64,000 bases of DNA, taken from Limnephilus marmoratus. Its lineage: Eukaryota > Arthropoda > Insecta > Trichoptera > Limnephilidae. Numbering within the stretch: position 1 is the first letter of the stretch; the number at the start of each line of letters is the position of its first letter. Made by a program: the position numbers and the translations under genes. Positions 44,911-55,014 of the stretch are shown here, piece by piece. The notes under the pieces are model-generated. The model was not told the DNA's origin and searched no databases. It was given only the letters and a program-made list of their open reading frames with translations. The stretch is from NCBI GenBank assembly GCA_917880885.1, contig OU862927.1:20105450-20169449 (forward strand), in the 5' to 3' direction.

Positions 44911-45087
44911 TTAAGGTAAAGTTATGGGAAGTAGCCATATTCCTTCGGGCAGAGAAACCTCAGAAATTTCTTCCGAATCTTCTCTAACATGAGGGAATAC
45001 TTCACTTGGTGTATGCTCTAAACCACTGGCCAACTCAAGTTTTTTCCTAATCAAAGCATTGTATAGTACTGTGAGAACCCAGTGTCT
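44911..45087 (-). CDS. Unassigned 58-codon open frame
   Basis: The minus frame runs from after a stop at 45088 to TAA at 44911 with coding-like composition: RHWVLTVLYNALIRKKLELA, then SGLEHTPSEVFPHVRED and SEEISEVSLPEGIWLLP. There is no ATG at its start, so it would be an internal exon or a fragment. The possible pogo/Tigger-like terminus 480 bp to the left suggests transposase debris, but I recognise no catalytic motif. It could be chance. Confidence 0.25.
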   Translation of the reverse strand, partial: RHWVLTVLYNALIRKKLELASGLEHTPSEVFPHVREDSEEISEVSLPEGIWLLPITLP

Positions 45088-45180
45088 CTAAAATTGTGAA
45101 ACAGTGCAAAAGGATAAAACCCAACCTTTTCAATGAAATACTGCATGCCATCATGATATGAGCATGAAAAGTCTACCTAA

Positions 45181-45336
45181 GGGAACGTACCCATACTACG
45201 TGACCTCTTTGGGGGGTGTTCAAAATGTCACGCTTTGTACAAATGAGCGGCGGTTTGCTTACGATTTTGGTCACCGGGGGGGGGGGGGGGGGTTAAAAAT
45301 TGCAAAAAATTGGTCACATAGTATGGGTACGTTCCC
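45181..45336. mobile_element. PIF/Harbinger-like G-tract MITE, intact
   Basis: Ends GGGAACGTACCCATACTACG and GTATGGGTACGTTCCC, flanked by TAA on both sides (45178-45180, 45337-45339). 156 bp, with a G run of about 18 at 45277-45293. Same family as 25758. Confidence 0.85.
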
Positions 45337-45519
45337 TAATATCAAATACAATAATAAGATTTTAGTAATGACTTTTCAAAGGAGATGTTGAGTTGATTTC
45401 ATTCCGAGTAAGTTGTCCGTTGTGACATAAATGATTAATATTTTTGACAAATACCGGTTTTGTGAAAAATAACCTCAAAGGCACTGTGAATATGATTTTA
45501 GATTTTCACGGCCAAAAGT

Positions 45520-45734
45520 ATTTTTGTTATTTGTTTCTGAGGTGTTTATGTCATGTTGCGCTACCTCCTCCTTTAGCCAACGTTTCAGACAGCGTTACAG
45601 TGTCCATCATCAGGGCAAATGTGTGATGTCACGCATCTGCCTTGATGATGGACACTGTAACGCTGTCCGAAACGTTGGCTAAAGGAGGAGGTAGCGCAAC
45701 ACGGCATAAAATCCCAAAAACCAATAACAAAAAT
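45520..45734. repeat. 215-bp near-perfect palindrome with Penelope-like terminal motif
   Basis: The two arms match as inverted repeats from TTTTTGTTATT (left) and AATAACAAAAA (right) to the centre near 45627, with few mismatches. The right arm reads TTGATGA, then GGACA...TGTCC, then GAAACG (45641-45674). This is the CUGAUGA-stem-GAAA order of hammerhead-like motifs in Penelope terminal repeats, with T for C at the first base. The left arm is its mirror image. Confidence 0.75.
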
Positions 45735-45736
45735 GA

Positions 45737-46190
45737 TTTTTTTTATACATTAACTCCACAGTAGACCCTGAGAAAAATAATTTCCCATGGGGCCTATGTC
45801 ATCTTTGAGGAAGCTTTGTGGAGGATTTTTTAGGGAAAGGAAGGAGAGGAAGTTCTGGGGAAGAAAAAAGTATGAGGGGTGGGTAGGAATCTGGGGGTAA
45901 GTATGTCTAGGAGTGATGAACATATAAATGCATTCCTCCCACTACGGTGCAAGGTAACGAATCGAGTCCAGCTGGAGACGTCTAAAGATATCCCTCAACC
46001 AGTCTCTCTCAATCTGGCTCGCCACGCAGTAGGTGGACAGACACATCCGCCGCCAAGACCTAGACAAACCTCAACCCATGATCCGGACACCCCTGCAAAG
46101 TCACCAAATATAGCGAACCACTTAGGGTAACCTATGGCAGGGTTGCGGGTTATCCAATAAGTGGTTCCCGGGGTCCCTCCATACATACTG
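45737..46190 (-). mobile_element. SINE-like family B, near full length
   Basis: The minus copy starts with TACATTAACTCCACAG (reverse of the 3' end) and passes GGGGCCTATGTCATC, GGAAAGGAAGGAGAGGAAG and GTGCAAGG. It reaches the head at CTATGGCAGGGTTGCGGG and TATCCAATAAGTGGTTCCC. Confidence 0.75.
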
Positions 46191-47200
46191 TGGATGTTGC
46201 GCTTTCCTTCCTTTTTAGGTGTATAATAAATACAATAATAATTGTTATTTATTTATTCTGAATTAAAAACCTTTGGCTTTCTTTTTTTCTAGCGGTAAAC
46301 AGCAATAGATAGTGTAATTAACGACACCGTCCCAACTTCAAAGGCCAAAAACAAAATGCCACTTGCGGACCGGGCCGAAACACATATAACACCATTCTCA
46401 ATGCTCGCGTAAACGCATCAGTGGATTCTCTGCTTCATTCCGTATTCACAGTATTAGAAAGAGTACGATATTTGTGCATGCGCATTAAGTTTTGCCTGCT
46501 TAGTTTTGTCTGAAGCCGAATACGCATTCGATGAGAGCATCCAATGCGCAGAAAACGACTTTTATGCGCATAGACATAGTGCACAGAATAGCATAATCAA
46601 ACTGCGTGCATTAATTTACTGAGAGAAAAACACCAAATCTGACAAAATCATTTAAAAATGTAAAGATAAAAATAATTATCAATCAAAATATACTAATTCA
46701 TAAGCGCGGCCTCCCCCGCAAATGCTCTACTTGTTGAACTGAGGTAGGTTCCAATCCGCACAGTTGGATAGTGTCATTATGAAGTAGTAAATGTTGCCAA
46801 ATGTATGGAAAAAAGGCGACACCGCAAAATAATATGAACAGTGTCGGAATCATTTGTTTCATTCCGGAAAAATTGAACTAATTAGTTCTTACATAGGTTT
46901 TGAAGGAGATACTAAGTAATATCTTATTGCAAAATGCAATCGTGTGCGTTAAAGGGACACTTAATATCTCATGCGTTATAATTATGTAGATATTCGTCCT
47001 ACATACAGGCTGTAGATATTGGTAACTGGAGTCTTGCAAAATACCTTATAAATTACAGGCAATGTTTTATTATAAAATAATAACAGAAAAAATTGCATTA
47101 TATTACGTTTCAACTTATTTAAAATCATGATTTGTTATCACAGCTGATCCTGATAACCCAAACAGCGCCTTGTGCAAAAATAATTTTGACATCCTTTACC
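46191..47200. other. Unannotated DNA with a foldback scrap
   Basis: 46985-47035 repeats GTAGATATTCGTCCTAC, GCTGTAGATATTGG and ACTGGAGTC of the foldback element at 19640-20080. The rest, 46300-46700, is rich in TGCGCA but shows no gene. Confidence 0.4.
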
Positions 47201-47404
47201 AGACAACGACCTCCGTAGTCCAGTGGGTAAGACTCTTGACTCACAATCCGGAGGTCGCGGGTTCGAACCCGGCATACGCAAATAAATTTTATTTGATTAA
47301 TTTGTGTTATTTCACAATTAATTCATTTAAAATAATATATAGTATATATGCGGCATGTTCCAGAGTGGAAGATACTATCAGTATCGCCCTGGTGTAAGAC
47401 CACC

Positions 47405-48290
47405 GGGAGGAATGCAGATCCCGCCAAATGTGGAGGATTTTAATAAAAATGCACTTTCTAGATGAGAAAAGTGTCGAAAAGTTGAATGAAAAAGAAATTA
47501 AGGCGCGCTCGGCAAAATTGAGGGAGATACAGCCGTTTAAAGAATGTATGAAATGACCGATACTGTCAGCCATTTTGTAAACTCAATTATTACCTTAAAG
47601 TTGGTAGCACTCGTAATCAACCAAGAGCCTAGATACGATTGTAGCCGACTTCATGTGATAGATGAGGCGCGTAATTATGAAATTTGTCTAGCGGACTTTT
47701 TTTCAACGATTTTTTAAACTGTTTATCACCTTCCAAATTAAAGTAACCTAACTAACTACGCTAAACATGGTTTGTGTAACATGGTTTGTGCCCCTTTATA
47801 ACGCCTACTCGCGTCAACGCAAGATAAACATCCCAGTTTTCAAATAGTTTAGCGGCTACACGCTAGGTTTGTGTAACATGGTTTATGTAACATGGTCTGT
47901 GCCCCTTTATAACGCCTACTCGCGTCAACGCAAGAAAAACATCCCAGTTTTCAAGTAGTTTAGCGGCTACGCCAGGTTTGTGTAACATGGTTTATGACCA
48001 TTATTAATTCTGTATTTCATAATTACGTATTATATATCACACGAAGTTGACTACAATCATATCAACCTTCGTTTATAGCAAGTCTGAGATACCAACATTA
48101 TAGTAACGAAATGGCTGACAGTATCGGTTCATGAAGTGTCATTTCATACATTCTTTAAACGGCTGTATCTCCCTCAATTTTGCCGAGCGCGCCTTAATTT
48201 CTTTTTTATTCAACTTTTCCACACTTTTCCCATCTAGAAAGTGCATTTTTATTAAAATCCTCCACATTTGGCGGGATTTGCATTTCACCC
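47405..48290. mobile_element. hAT-like long-TIR element with exact 8-bp duplication
   Basis: It begins GGGAGGAATGCAGATCCCGCC-type sequence and ends in the matching inverted sequence at 48290. AGACCACC is present on both sides (47397-47404, 48291-48298). The inverted arms stay similar for about 260-280 bp. No transposase. The 8-bp duplication fits hAT (or P/Merlin-type) insertion, though the GGG end is not the hAT consensus, so the superfamily is uncertain. Confidence 0.85.
47769..47996. repeat. Tandem repeat in the centre of the long-TIR element
   Basis: GTGTAACATGGTTTGTGCCC, TTTATAACGCCTACTCGCG, TCAACGCAAGA and AACATCCCAGTTTTCAA form about two units of 110 bp, with smaller GTAACATGGTTT repeats at the joins. 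Confidence 0.8.
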
Positions 48291-48399
48291 AGACCACCAT
48301 TCAGAATTGAAACGTCGCTTGAAAATGGCTTTAGCCGTGTTTGGCGACCTCTTGTGCGGTATTCACTGTAAAAAAAAAGGTGGACCAAGTAGTTGATTG

Positions 48400-48740
48400 C
48401 TGTAATCAATCTTTCTTTCTTCTTCTTCCTGGTGCTGTCCCAACTCATGCCTAGGTAGGCTGTTGGAGTCAGCTCTTCACTTCTTAGATTGTAGTTTCTT
48501 CAGTTCCGAGTATCGCCTTCATCCAGGCCGTTTCTTTGCAGTATTTTGGAGCATTGAGTCATCTAGGAGTTTTTTGGTCTTTCTCTGGACGACTGTCGAT
48601 GAAGCTCCATAGGCATTACCTGCTTCACTGTGTGGTCTGATGGTCTCCGTCTTATGTGCCCTGTCGTTCCTCCAGCTTACTGTTTCTGTCCGTGACACCC
48701 AGGCTACCACGAATGCGTGAACTAACGTGCTGTAATCAAT
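48400..48740 (-). pseudogene. Possible LINE 3' end (weak)
   Basis: The minus frame WRNDRAHKTETIRPHSEAGN recalls the R-rich tail of some LINE proteins. It is followed by untranslated sequence with CTCCAACAGCCTACCTAGG and a GAAGAAGAAGAAAG tail (48410-48430). Evidence is mainly the tail form. Confidence 0.3.
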
Positions 48741-50450
48741 AATATTTTTTAAGATTAGTTTTATATTTCATAGAATTTGAATTTTAGCATTGCGTTCTTT
48801 GTAGCTAATGTCTCATTTTCGGCAGCTTCTGCTGACATATTTTATAAGAGATTCGTAAGTTTTCTTGCAGCCAAAGGAATAATACGGTGATTTTATCTTC
48901 TGGATTGCCGTTTGTCACCCGGTGGCCGCGGCACTTTTGAAGGTTAAAACAATAGGAAATACATAATTATCTTTTAAATACAATAATTATCTTGTAGATT
49001 GCTCTATTTTTTTATGAAAATAATAAATAAATACCTTTTTAAAATGAATTCCTTTGATCAAGAGTCTTATTTTTGCAAGCTTGCCTCGTTAGCTAGTTAG
49101 TTTTCGTGTCACTCGGTATTTCAGTATAAATATCATACCAACATCTTCAATTTATGGAATAAATATATATCCAATATTGGGGGCATTTTCAAAATCTTTC
49201 CTGTAAGTAAATAAATTACGATTTATCATTTTCAAAATCTTTCCCGTAAGAAATTACGATTTAGGTTATATCATACGTCTGACGTGTTAGCTTATTTTCG
49301 AGCTAATCTGTCTTTAAGTGACATAAAATTATCAATAGAGTATTATTTCATTTATATCTTACATATTTGCAGTCAGTAATTTAATTCATAATCAGTTTCT
49401 ACCCGTATCAATCAAAGAATAAATATACCAATTCAAAGCGAAGCCGCGACGCCATATTTAATATTTATGTGTCAGTAAATAAGTTGCCACCTTGAATACG
49501 GAGTTTAGTGTTGCCGTTTCTAAAAAAAACCTATTTCAGAGGTAAAATAATCTTATGTTTAGTAAGAAGTAGAAAGTAAAATAATCTTATGTTTAATAAG
49601 AAAGCAACGAAACATAAATATATTAACTTTGATTCTTTATTATTCGTAACATTTTACAATATACCCGCAAATAGAATGAAAAAAACATGTTTTTGAAAAA
49701 TTAACAACAAACACACCCGAAAAATATTTTTTTTTTACACATTTTTTTTGCTGTTTTCAAACTTGATATGCAGAACTCCATTTAAAATATATTTCCAAAT
49801 AATAATATGATAGTATAAATGAGTTGAAAAAAAAAGAACAAACAATTTCACATGAGGTAGAAGAAATTCTACCACAACTTCAATAATTTATTTTTTCTAG
49901 TTAGTGTAGGTATATTTAAAGCAGTTAATTTAGGTATCCAATTAAATTTATATGAAATGTATTTTATATTTTAACGTATCCATATTATTTATTGTCAAAA
50001 TTAACAATTTTAGTAAGAGACATTGTGAACCCGTATTAAAATCAATGAGACTACATTCCAAAATCAGCCATTCCAAAATCAAGCACCTGGCAACATTATA
50101 TTAAGAAAGTCGCTGTATTGAGTCATGTTGAGTGCCCTTTTTTCGTGAATTGGAAATTTTTGTGTAAAATCAGACGACCCCGCTATTCGAACGGATAAAA
50201 ATAGAACTACAACCGTATGCGATAGACATTTGATTTTTTCTAATGTGAACAATCCACACTCGTATTCCGCACCGCTAGATGTCTCCCGTAAAGTTTTGGC
50301 AAACGTATAAATTAAAATTAAAAATGTTTCCCGATCCAGAAAAAAAAACAAAAGCTCGTGCCGAAGACTTCGAAGGAGATTGAACCGTGAAGCCTTCCGA
50401 AATGCTGAACGCCAAGGTCCACTTTGGCTTGAGGATCGATGGCTGAAAAT
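48741..50450. other. Unannotated AT-rich DNA
   Basis: No gene that I recognise. The 125-codon frame at 50079-50456 has no known motif. AATAATCTTATGTTTA is tandemly duplicated at about 49545-49600. Confidence 0.35.
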
Positions 50451-50454
50451 TCTC

Positions 50455-50620
50455 ATACGATTTTAGTTACGCTGCCCGTTGACCGAAACTGACCTCTCAA
50501 AGTGTACGAATCTCGAGGAGCCGAAAGGTCGTTTTGGCGTGACAGGTTTGGCTTAATTTTTGCATACAAAAAAGAGTGAGTTTTCCTGACCTACCCCAAA
50601 ACCAAACAATACTATGTATA
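50455..50620 (-). mobile_element. 5'-terminal fragment of a further Helitron-like copy
   Basis: ACCCCAAAACCAAACAATAC followed by TATGTATA immediately before CTAG at 50621 matches the 5' end of the other copies (CAAACAATACTATATATA). The sequence upstream resembles family body only loosely. Confidence 0.45.
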
Positions 50621-52898
50621 CTAGGTTTTGCCCGTTGCAGAAGCAACTGACGGGTTAAGACACTATGCGATTTGACGTGTGAACGTGGATGAAGCGAGGA
50701 GGAGTGTGTGTTAAATTAAATATATGAAGAAACCTAAGTTCACAGTGGCCTTGCAACGCATGCCGGGTACCCGTTGTATATAATGTTATGTAGTGCAGCG
50801 CTTGCATTAAAATGTAATTTCCCAGGAATTGGAATGGAACCATTACAGTTAAGTTGATCCCGAGGTTACAGTGACCTTGCAACGCATGCCGAGTAACCGT
50901 TGTATATCATGTTATATATTGCAGGCACTTGCTTTAAAATATTATTTCCCGGGAATTGGGATGGAACCATTACAGTTAAGTTGACCCCGAGGTTACAGTG
51001 ACCTTGCAACGCATGCCGTGTACCCGTTGTATATTATGTTATAAATTGCAGGCGCTTGCATTAAAATTTTATTTCCCGGGAATCGGGATGAAACCATTAC
51101 AGCAAAGTTGACCCCTAGGTTAAAGTCGCCTTGCAACGCATACCGGGTACCCGTTGTATATAATTTTATATAGTGCAGGTGCTTGCATTATAATGTAGTT
51201 TCCCGGTACTTGGGATGGAACCATTATAATTAAGTTGACCCCGAGGTTACAGTGACCTTGCAACGCATGCCGGGTACCCGTTGTATATACTGTTATAAAG
51301 TGCAGGCGCTTGCATTATAATGTAGTTTCCCAGGACTTCGGATGGAAACATTACAGTTTTATTGACCCCGAGGTTAAAGCGGCCTTGCAACGCATGCCGG
51401 GTACCCGTTGTATATAATTTTATAAAGTGCATAATTTTATAATGTTGTTTCCCGGGACTTGGTAGGGAACCATTACGGTTTAGTTGACCCCGAAGTTAAA
51501 GTGGCCTCGCAACGCATGCCGGGTACCCGCTGTATATAATTAATTTATTTACGCACAAATAGTCCATTAACAATAACAATCGGTTGCACGGTTTAGCAGT
51601 GCAAAATTTCATTATGCCGGAGCTCACTATTGTAGTTGTATTGTATTTCATTTTGCAAGTGTAAGTACTAAGTAGGTACTTTGTTGTAATATTTCACCAA
51701 AACGACGCCATTATGCTGTTGAGCATAAAATAATTTTCACTGCAAATAAATTCATTCAATATCATGTTTTGATTTTTAAATGAAAAAAGTCCCCGCAAGT
51801 AAGTACCTACCTAGAACACGCGTAATGTATATATATATATATATTTTATTATTTTTTTTATTTAACAATGTTTAAATAGAACACACTTAAAAATAAAAAA
51901 ATAATAATTAATTAAAAAAAATTGACAATTCTTTAAATTTTTCTAGTAAATTTTCAGTTCTAGATAGTTCCGTTCGAGTTCTGTAATTATTTTAGTTTCG
52001 CAATGTAACTGACCTTTAATGATAAAATAACAGAACTTGAGTAGAACCAATAAAGAACGTGAAAATTAACTTTAAAAAAAGTTGAATTATTCAGTATCAT
52101 CGAAACAACCTTACCATTGCATTAAAACCTAATTAATTGTGTATCTACGTATTCGGGTAGGTACCTGCGCATTTTCTTCTCTTTGCTTTTTTCATCATAT
52201 TTGCAATACTACCGAAATAAGTAGGTACCTACCCCGAATGAATAACGTGTTAATTTGAACTGGCTAGCAAAATTTTAACTTCCGATGGAATCTGTAAGCG
52301 CGTGTTTTGATGATTTTTTTTCGGAAAATGTCGAATTTTGTCAGCATCTCCTGAACTATTTTATATGGGATGGGCATACAATTTTGGTTTTAAAAGTTGC
52401 GGAATTCTCTATTGTATTAGATTTTTGAAAAACATCCGAGCCGGGATCGGTTTTGGGGCCGCAATGCCGCGTACCGTAAAACCACTACCGAAAACCGTGA
52501 AAAGTCTGCTTTGTTAGGCTAAAAATTTGACGTCTGAGATCCCTGACCTGACTCAATATTCCTAGCATTTTCATTTGCATCGAAACTGATGGCCAAAATG
52601 ACATCATTTTTTTGGAAACGCGAACCTGTCGGCGGGAAATGTAACCTGGCCGAATTGAGTGTAATTTTACTATTGGTTCTAGTTTTCGCCGTTGATTCGC
52701 GTCAGTTTTTCTGTGAATAAGGCGCTAATTTTGTCGAAAAAAACTGACCTCGCAAAATCAAAGTACTGAGGGTGCACTGAATTTGCTTTAACCGAAAGTG
52801 AACCTTGAGGTGGGTGAAACGTAAAGGGCGTACTGGTCGTTTTTGCGTCAACGAAAAAGTGCGCGGAAAAAGAGCTTTCCCAAAGTGAACAATACTAT
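50621..52898 (-). mobile_element. Helitron-like element, copy 3
   Basis: CTAG at 50621 and hairpin CCCGTTGC-AGAA-GCAACTGACGGG start the copy on the plus-strand reading; this is the 3' end in minus orientation. It holds seven roughly 126-bp units (about 50735-51540), one GGTTTAGCAGTGCAAAATTTC unit, the TAGGTACCTACC palindromes near 51810 and 52160-52230, and the TCGGCGGGAAATG body. It ends GTGAACAATACTATATATA directly before copy 4. No ORF of a replication protein. Confidence 0.65.
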
Positions 52899-52903
52899 AT
52901 ATA

Positions 52904-55009
52904 CTAGGTTTTGCCCGTTGCAGAAGCAACTGACGGGTTTAAACACTATGCGATTTGACGTGTGAACGTGGATGAAGCGAGGAAGAGTGTGTGTTAAATT
53001 AAATATATGAAGAAACCTGAGGTTACAGTGACCTTGCAACGCATGCCGGGTACCCGTTGTATATAATGTTATGTAGTGCAGCGCTTGCATTAAAATGTAA
53101 TTTCCCAGGAATTGGAATGGAACCATTACAGTTAAGTTGACCCAGAGGTTACAGTGACCTTGCAACGCATGCCGAGTAACCGTTGTATATTATGTTATAA
53201 ATTGCAGGCGCTTGCATTAAAATTTTATTTCCCGGGAATCGGGATGAAACCATTACAGTAAAGTTGACCCCTAGGTTACAGTGACCTTGCAACGCATGCC
53301 GGGTACCCGTTGTATATAATGTTATATAGTGCAGGCGCTTGCATTATAATGTAGTTTCCGGGGACTTGGGATGGAACCATTAGAGTTTAATTGACCCTGA
53401 GGTTAAAGTGGCCTTGCAACTCATGCCGGGTACCCGTAGTATATAATGTTACATAGTGCAGGCGCTTGCATTATAATGTAGTTTCCCAGGACTTCGGATG
53501 GAAACATTACAGTTTTAGAGAGGTTAAAGCGGCCTTGCAACGCATGCCGGGTACCCGTTGTATATAATTTTATACAGTGCATAATTTTATAATGTTGTTT
53601 CCCGGGACTTGGTAGGGAACCATTACGGTTTAGTTGACCCCGAAGTTAAAGTGGCCTCGCAACGCATGCCGGGTACCCGCTGTATATAATTAATTTATTT
53701 ACGCACAAATAGTCCATTAACAATAACAATCGGTTGCACGGTTTAGCAGTGCAAAATTTCATTATGCCGGAGCTCACTATTGTAGTTGTATTGTATTTCA
53801 TTTTGCAAGTGTAAGTACTAAGTAGGTACTTTGTTGTAATATTTCATCAAAACGACGCCATTATGCTGTTGAGCATAAAATAATTTTCACTACAAATAAA
53901 TTCATTCAATATCATGTTTTGATTTTTAAATGAAAAAAGTCCCCGCAAGTAAGTACCTACCTAGAACACGCGTAATGTATATATATATACAATGTTCAAA
54001 TAGAACACACTTAAAAATAAAAAAATAATTAATAAAAAAAATTGACAATTCTTTAAATTTTTCTAGTAAATTTTCAGTTCTATAAAGTTCCGTTCGAGTT
54101 CTGTAATTATTTCAGTTTTGTGATGTAACTGGTCTGTAATGATAAAACAATAGAATTTGAGTAGAACCATCACAGAACGTGAAAATTAACTTAAAAAAAG
54201 TTCAATTATTCTGTATCATCGACACAACCTTACCTTAGTATTGCATTAAAACCTAATTCGTTGTGTAGGTACCCATTCAGGTAGGTACCTGCGCATTTCC
54301 TTAGATTCCGGCAATCTTAGCTTTTTTCATCATATTTGCAATACTACCGAAATAAGTAGGTACCTACCCCGAATGAAAAACGTGTTAATTTGAACTGGCC
54401 AGCAAATATTTAAACTTCCGATGGAATCTGTGAGCGCGTATTTTGATGATTTTTTTTCGGAAAATTTCGAGTTTGTCAGCATCTCCTGACGTATTTTATA
54501 TGAGAATCATATGTTTTATTGGTGTTAAAAGTTGCGGAATCTATCCGGCTATCGTATTTTCAAAAAACATCTAGCCCGGAATCGGTTTTTCGGCGGTAAT
54601 GTCGTTTTCCGAAACACAACGACCGAAACCGCCGAGAGTTCCGTTTTGTTAGGCTAAAACTTTGACATTTGAGATCTGCGTCAACGGTCCTAGCATTTTC
54701 CTTTGTGAAATAAGCGGGTTTTTTCGTCATTTTTTTTTTTCAAACGCCATCTGTCGGCGGGAAATACAACCGAGCCGAATCGAGTGATTCGAGTATAGCT
54801 TCTAGTTTTCGCCGCCGATTCGTATCGGAGAATAAATCCCTGTATATATTTCATTTTGTCGAAAAAAATTGACTTACAGTTTTCATTCGGAATTTGCTTC
54901 AACCGAAAGTGAACCTTGAGGTGGGTGAAACGCAAAGGGCGTACTGGTCGTTTTTGCGTCGACAAAAAAGTGCGCGGAAAAAGAGCTTTCCCAAAGTGAA
55001 CAATACTAT
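52904..55009 (-). mobile_element. Helitron-like element, copy 4
   Basis: Same architecture as copy 3, to which its first 1.1 kb is very close. CTAG is at 52904, with the hairpin and six array units (about 53020-53690). It ends with the 5' terminal GAACAATACTATATATA at about 55009. Its distal half (54420-54900) instead resembles copies 5 and 6, for example TCTGTGAGCGCGTATTTTG, so the copy looks like a mosaic. Confidence 0.65.
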
Positions 55010-55014
55010 ATATA

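Larger units (their letters stand above)
47206..48378 (+). mobile_element. SINE family A split by an 886-bp DNA element
   Basis: The head has perfect boxes (TAGTCCAGTGG, GGTTCGAACCC) and runs to GTGTAAGACCACC at 47404. The body resumes at AGACCACCATTCAG (48291) and ends with GTATTCACTGTAAAAAAAAA. The last part also has an internal deletion compared with 35036. Confidence 0.85.

Noticed and set aside
50079..50456. 125-codon minus frame
   Set aside because: No recognisable domain, and it runs into Helitron-like 5' sequence.
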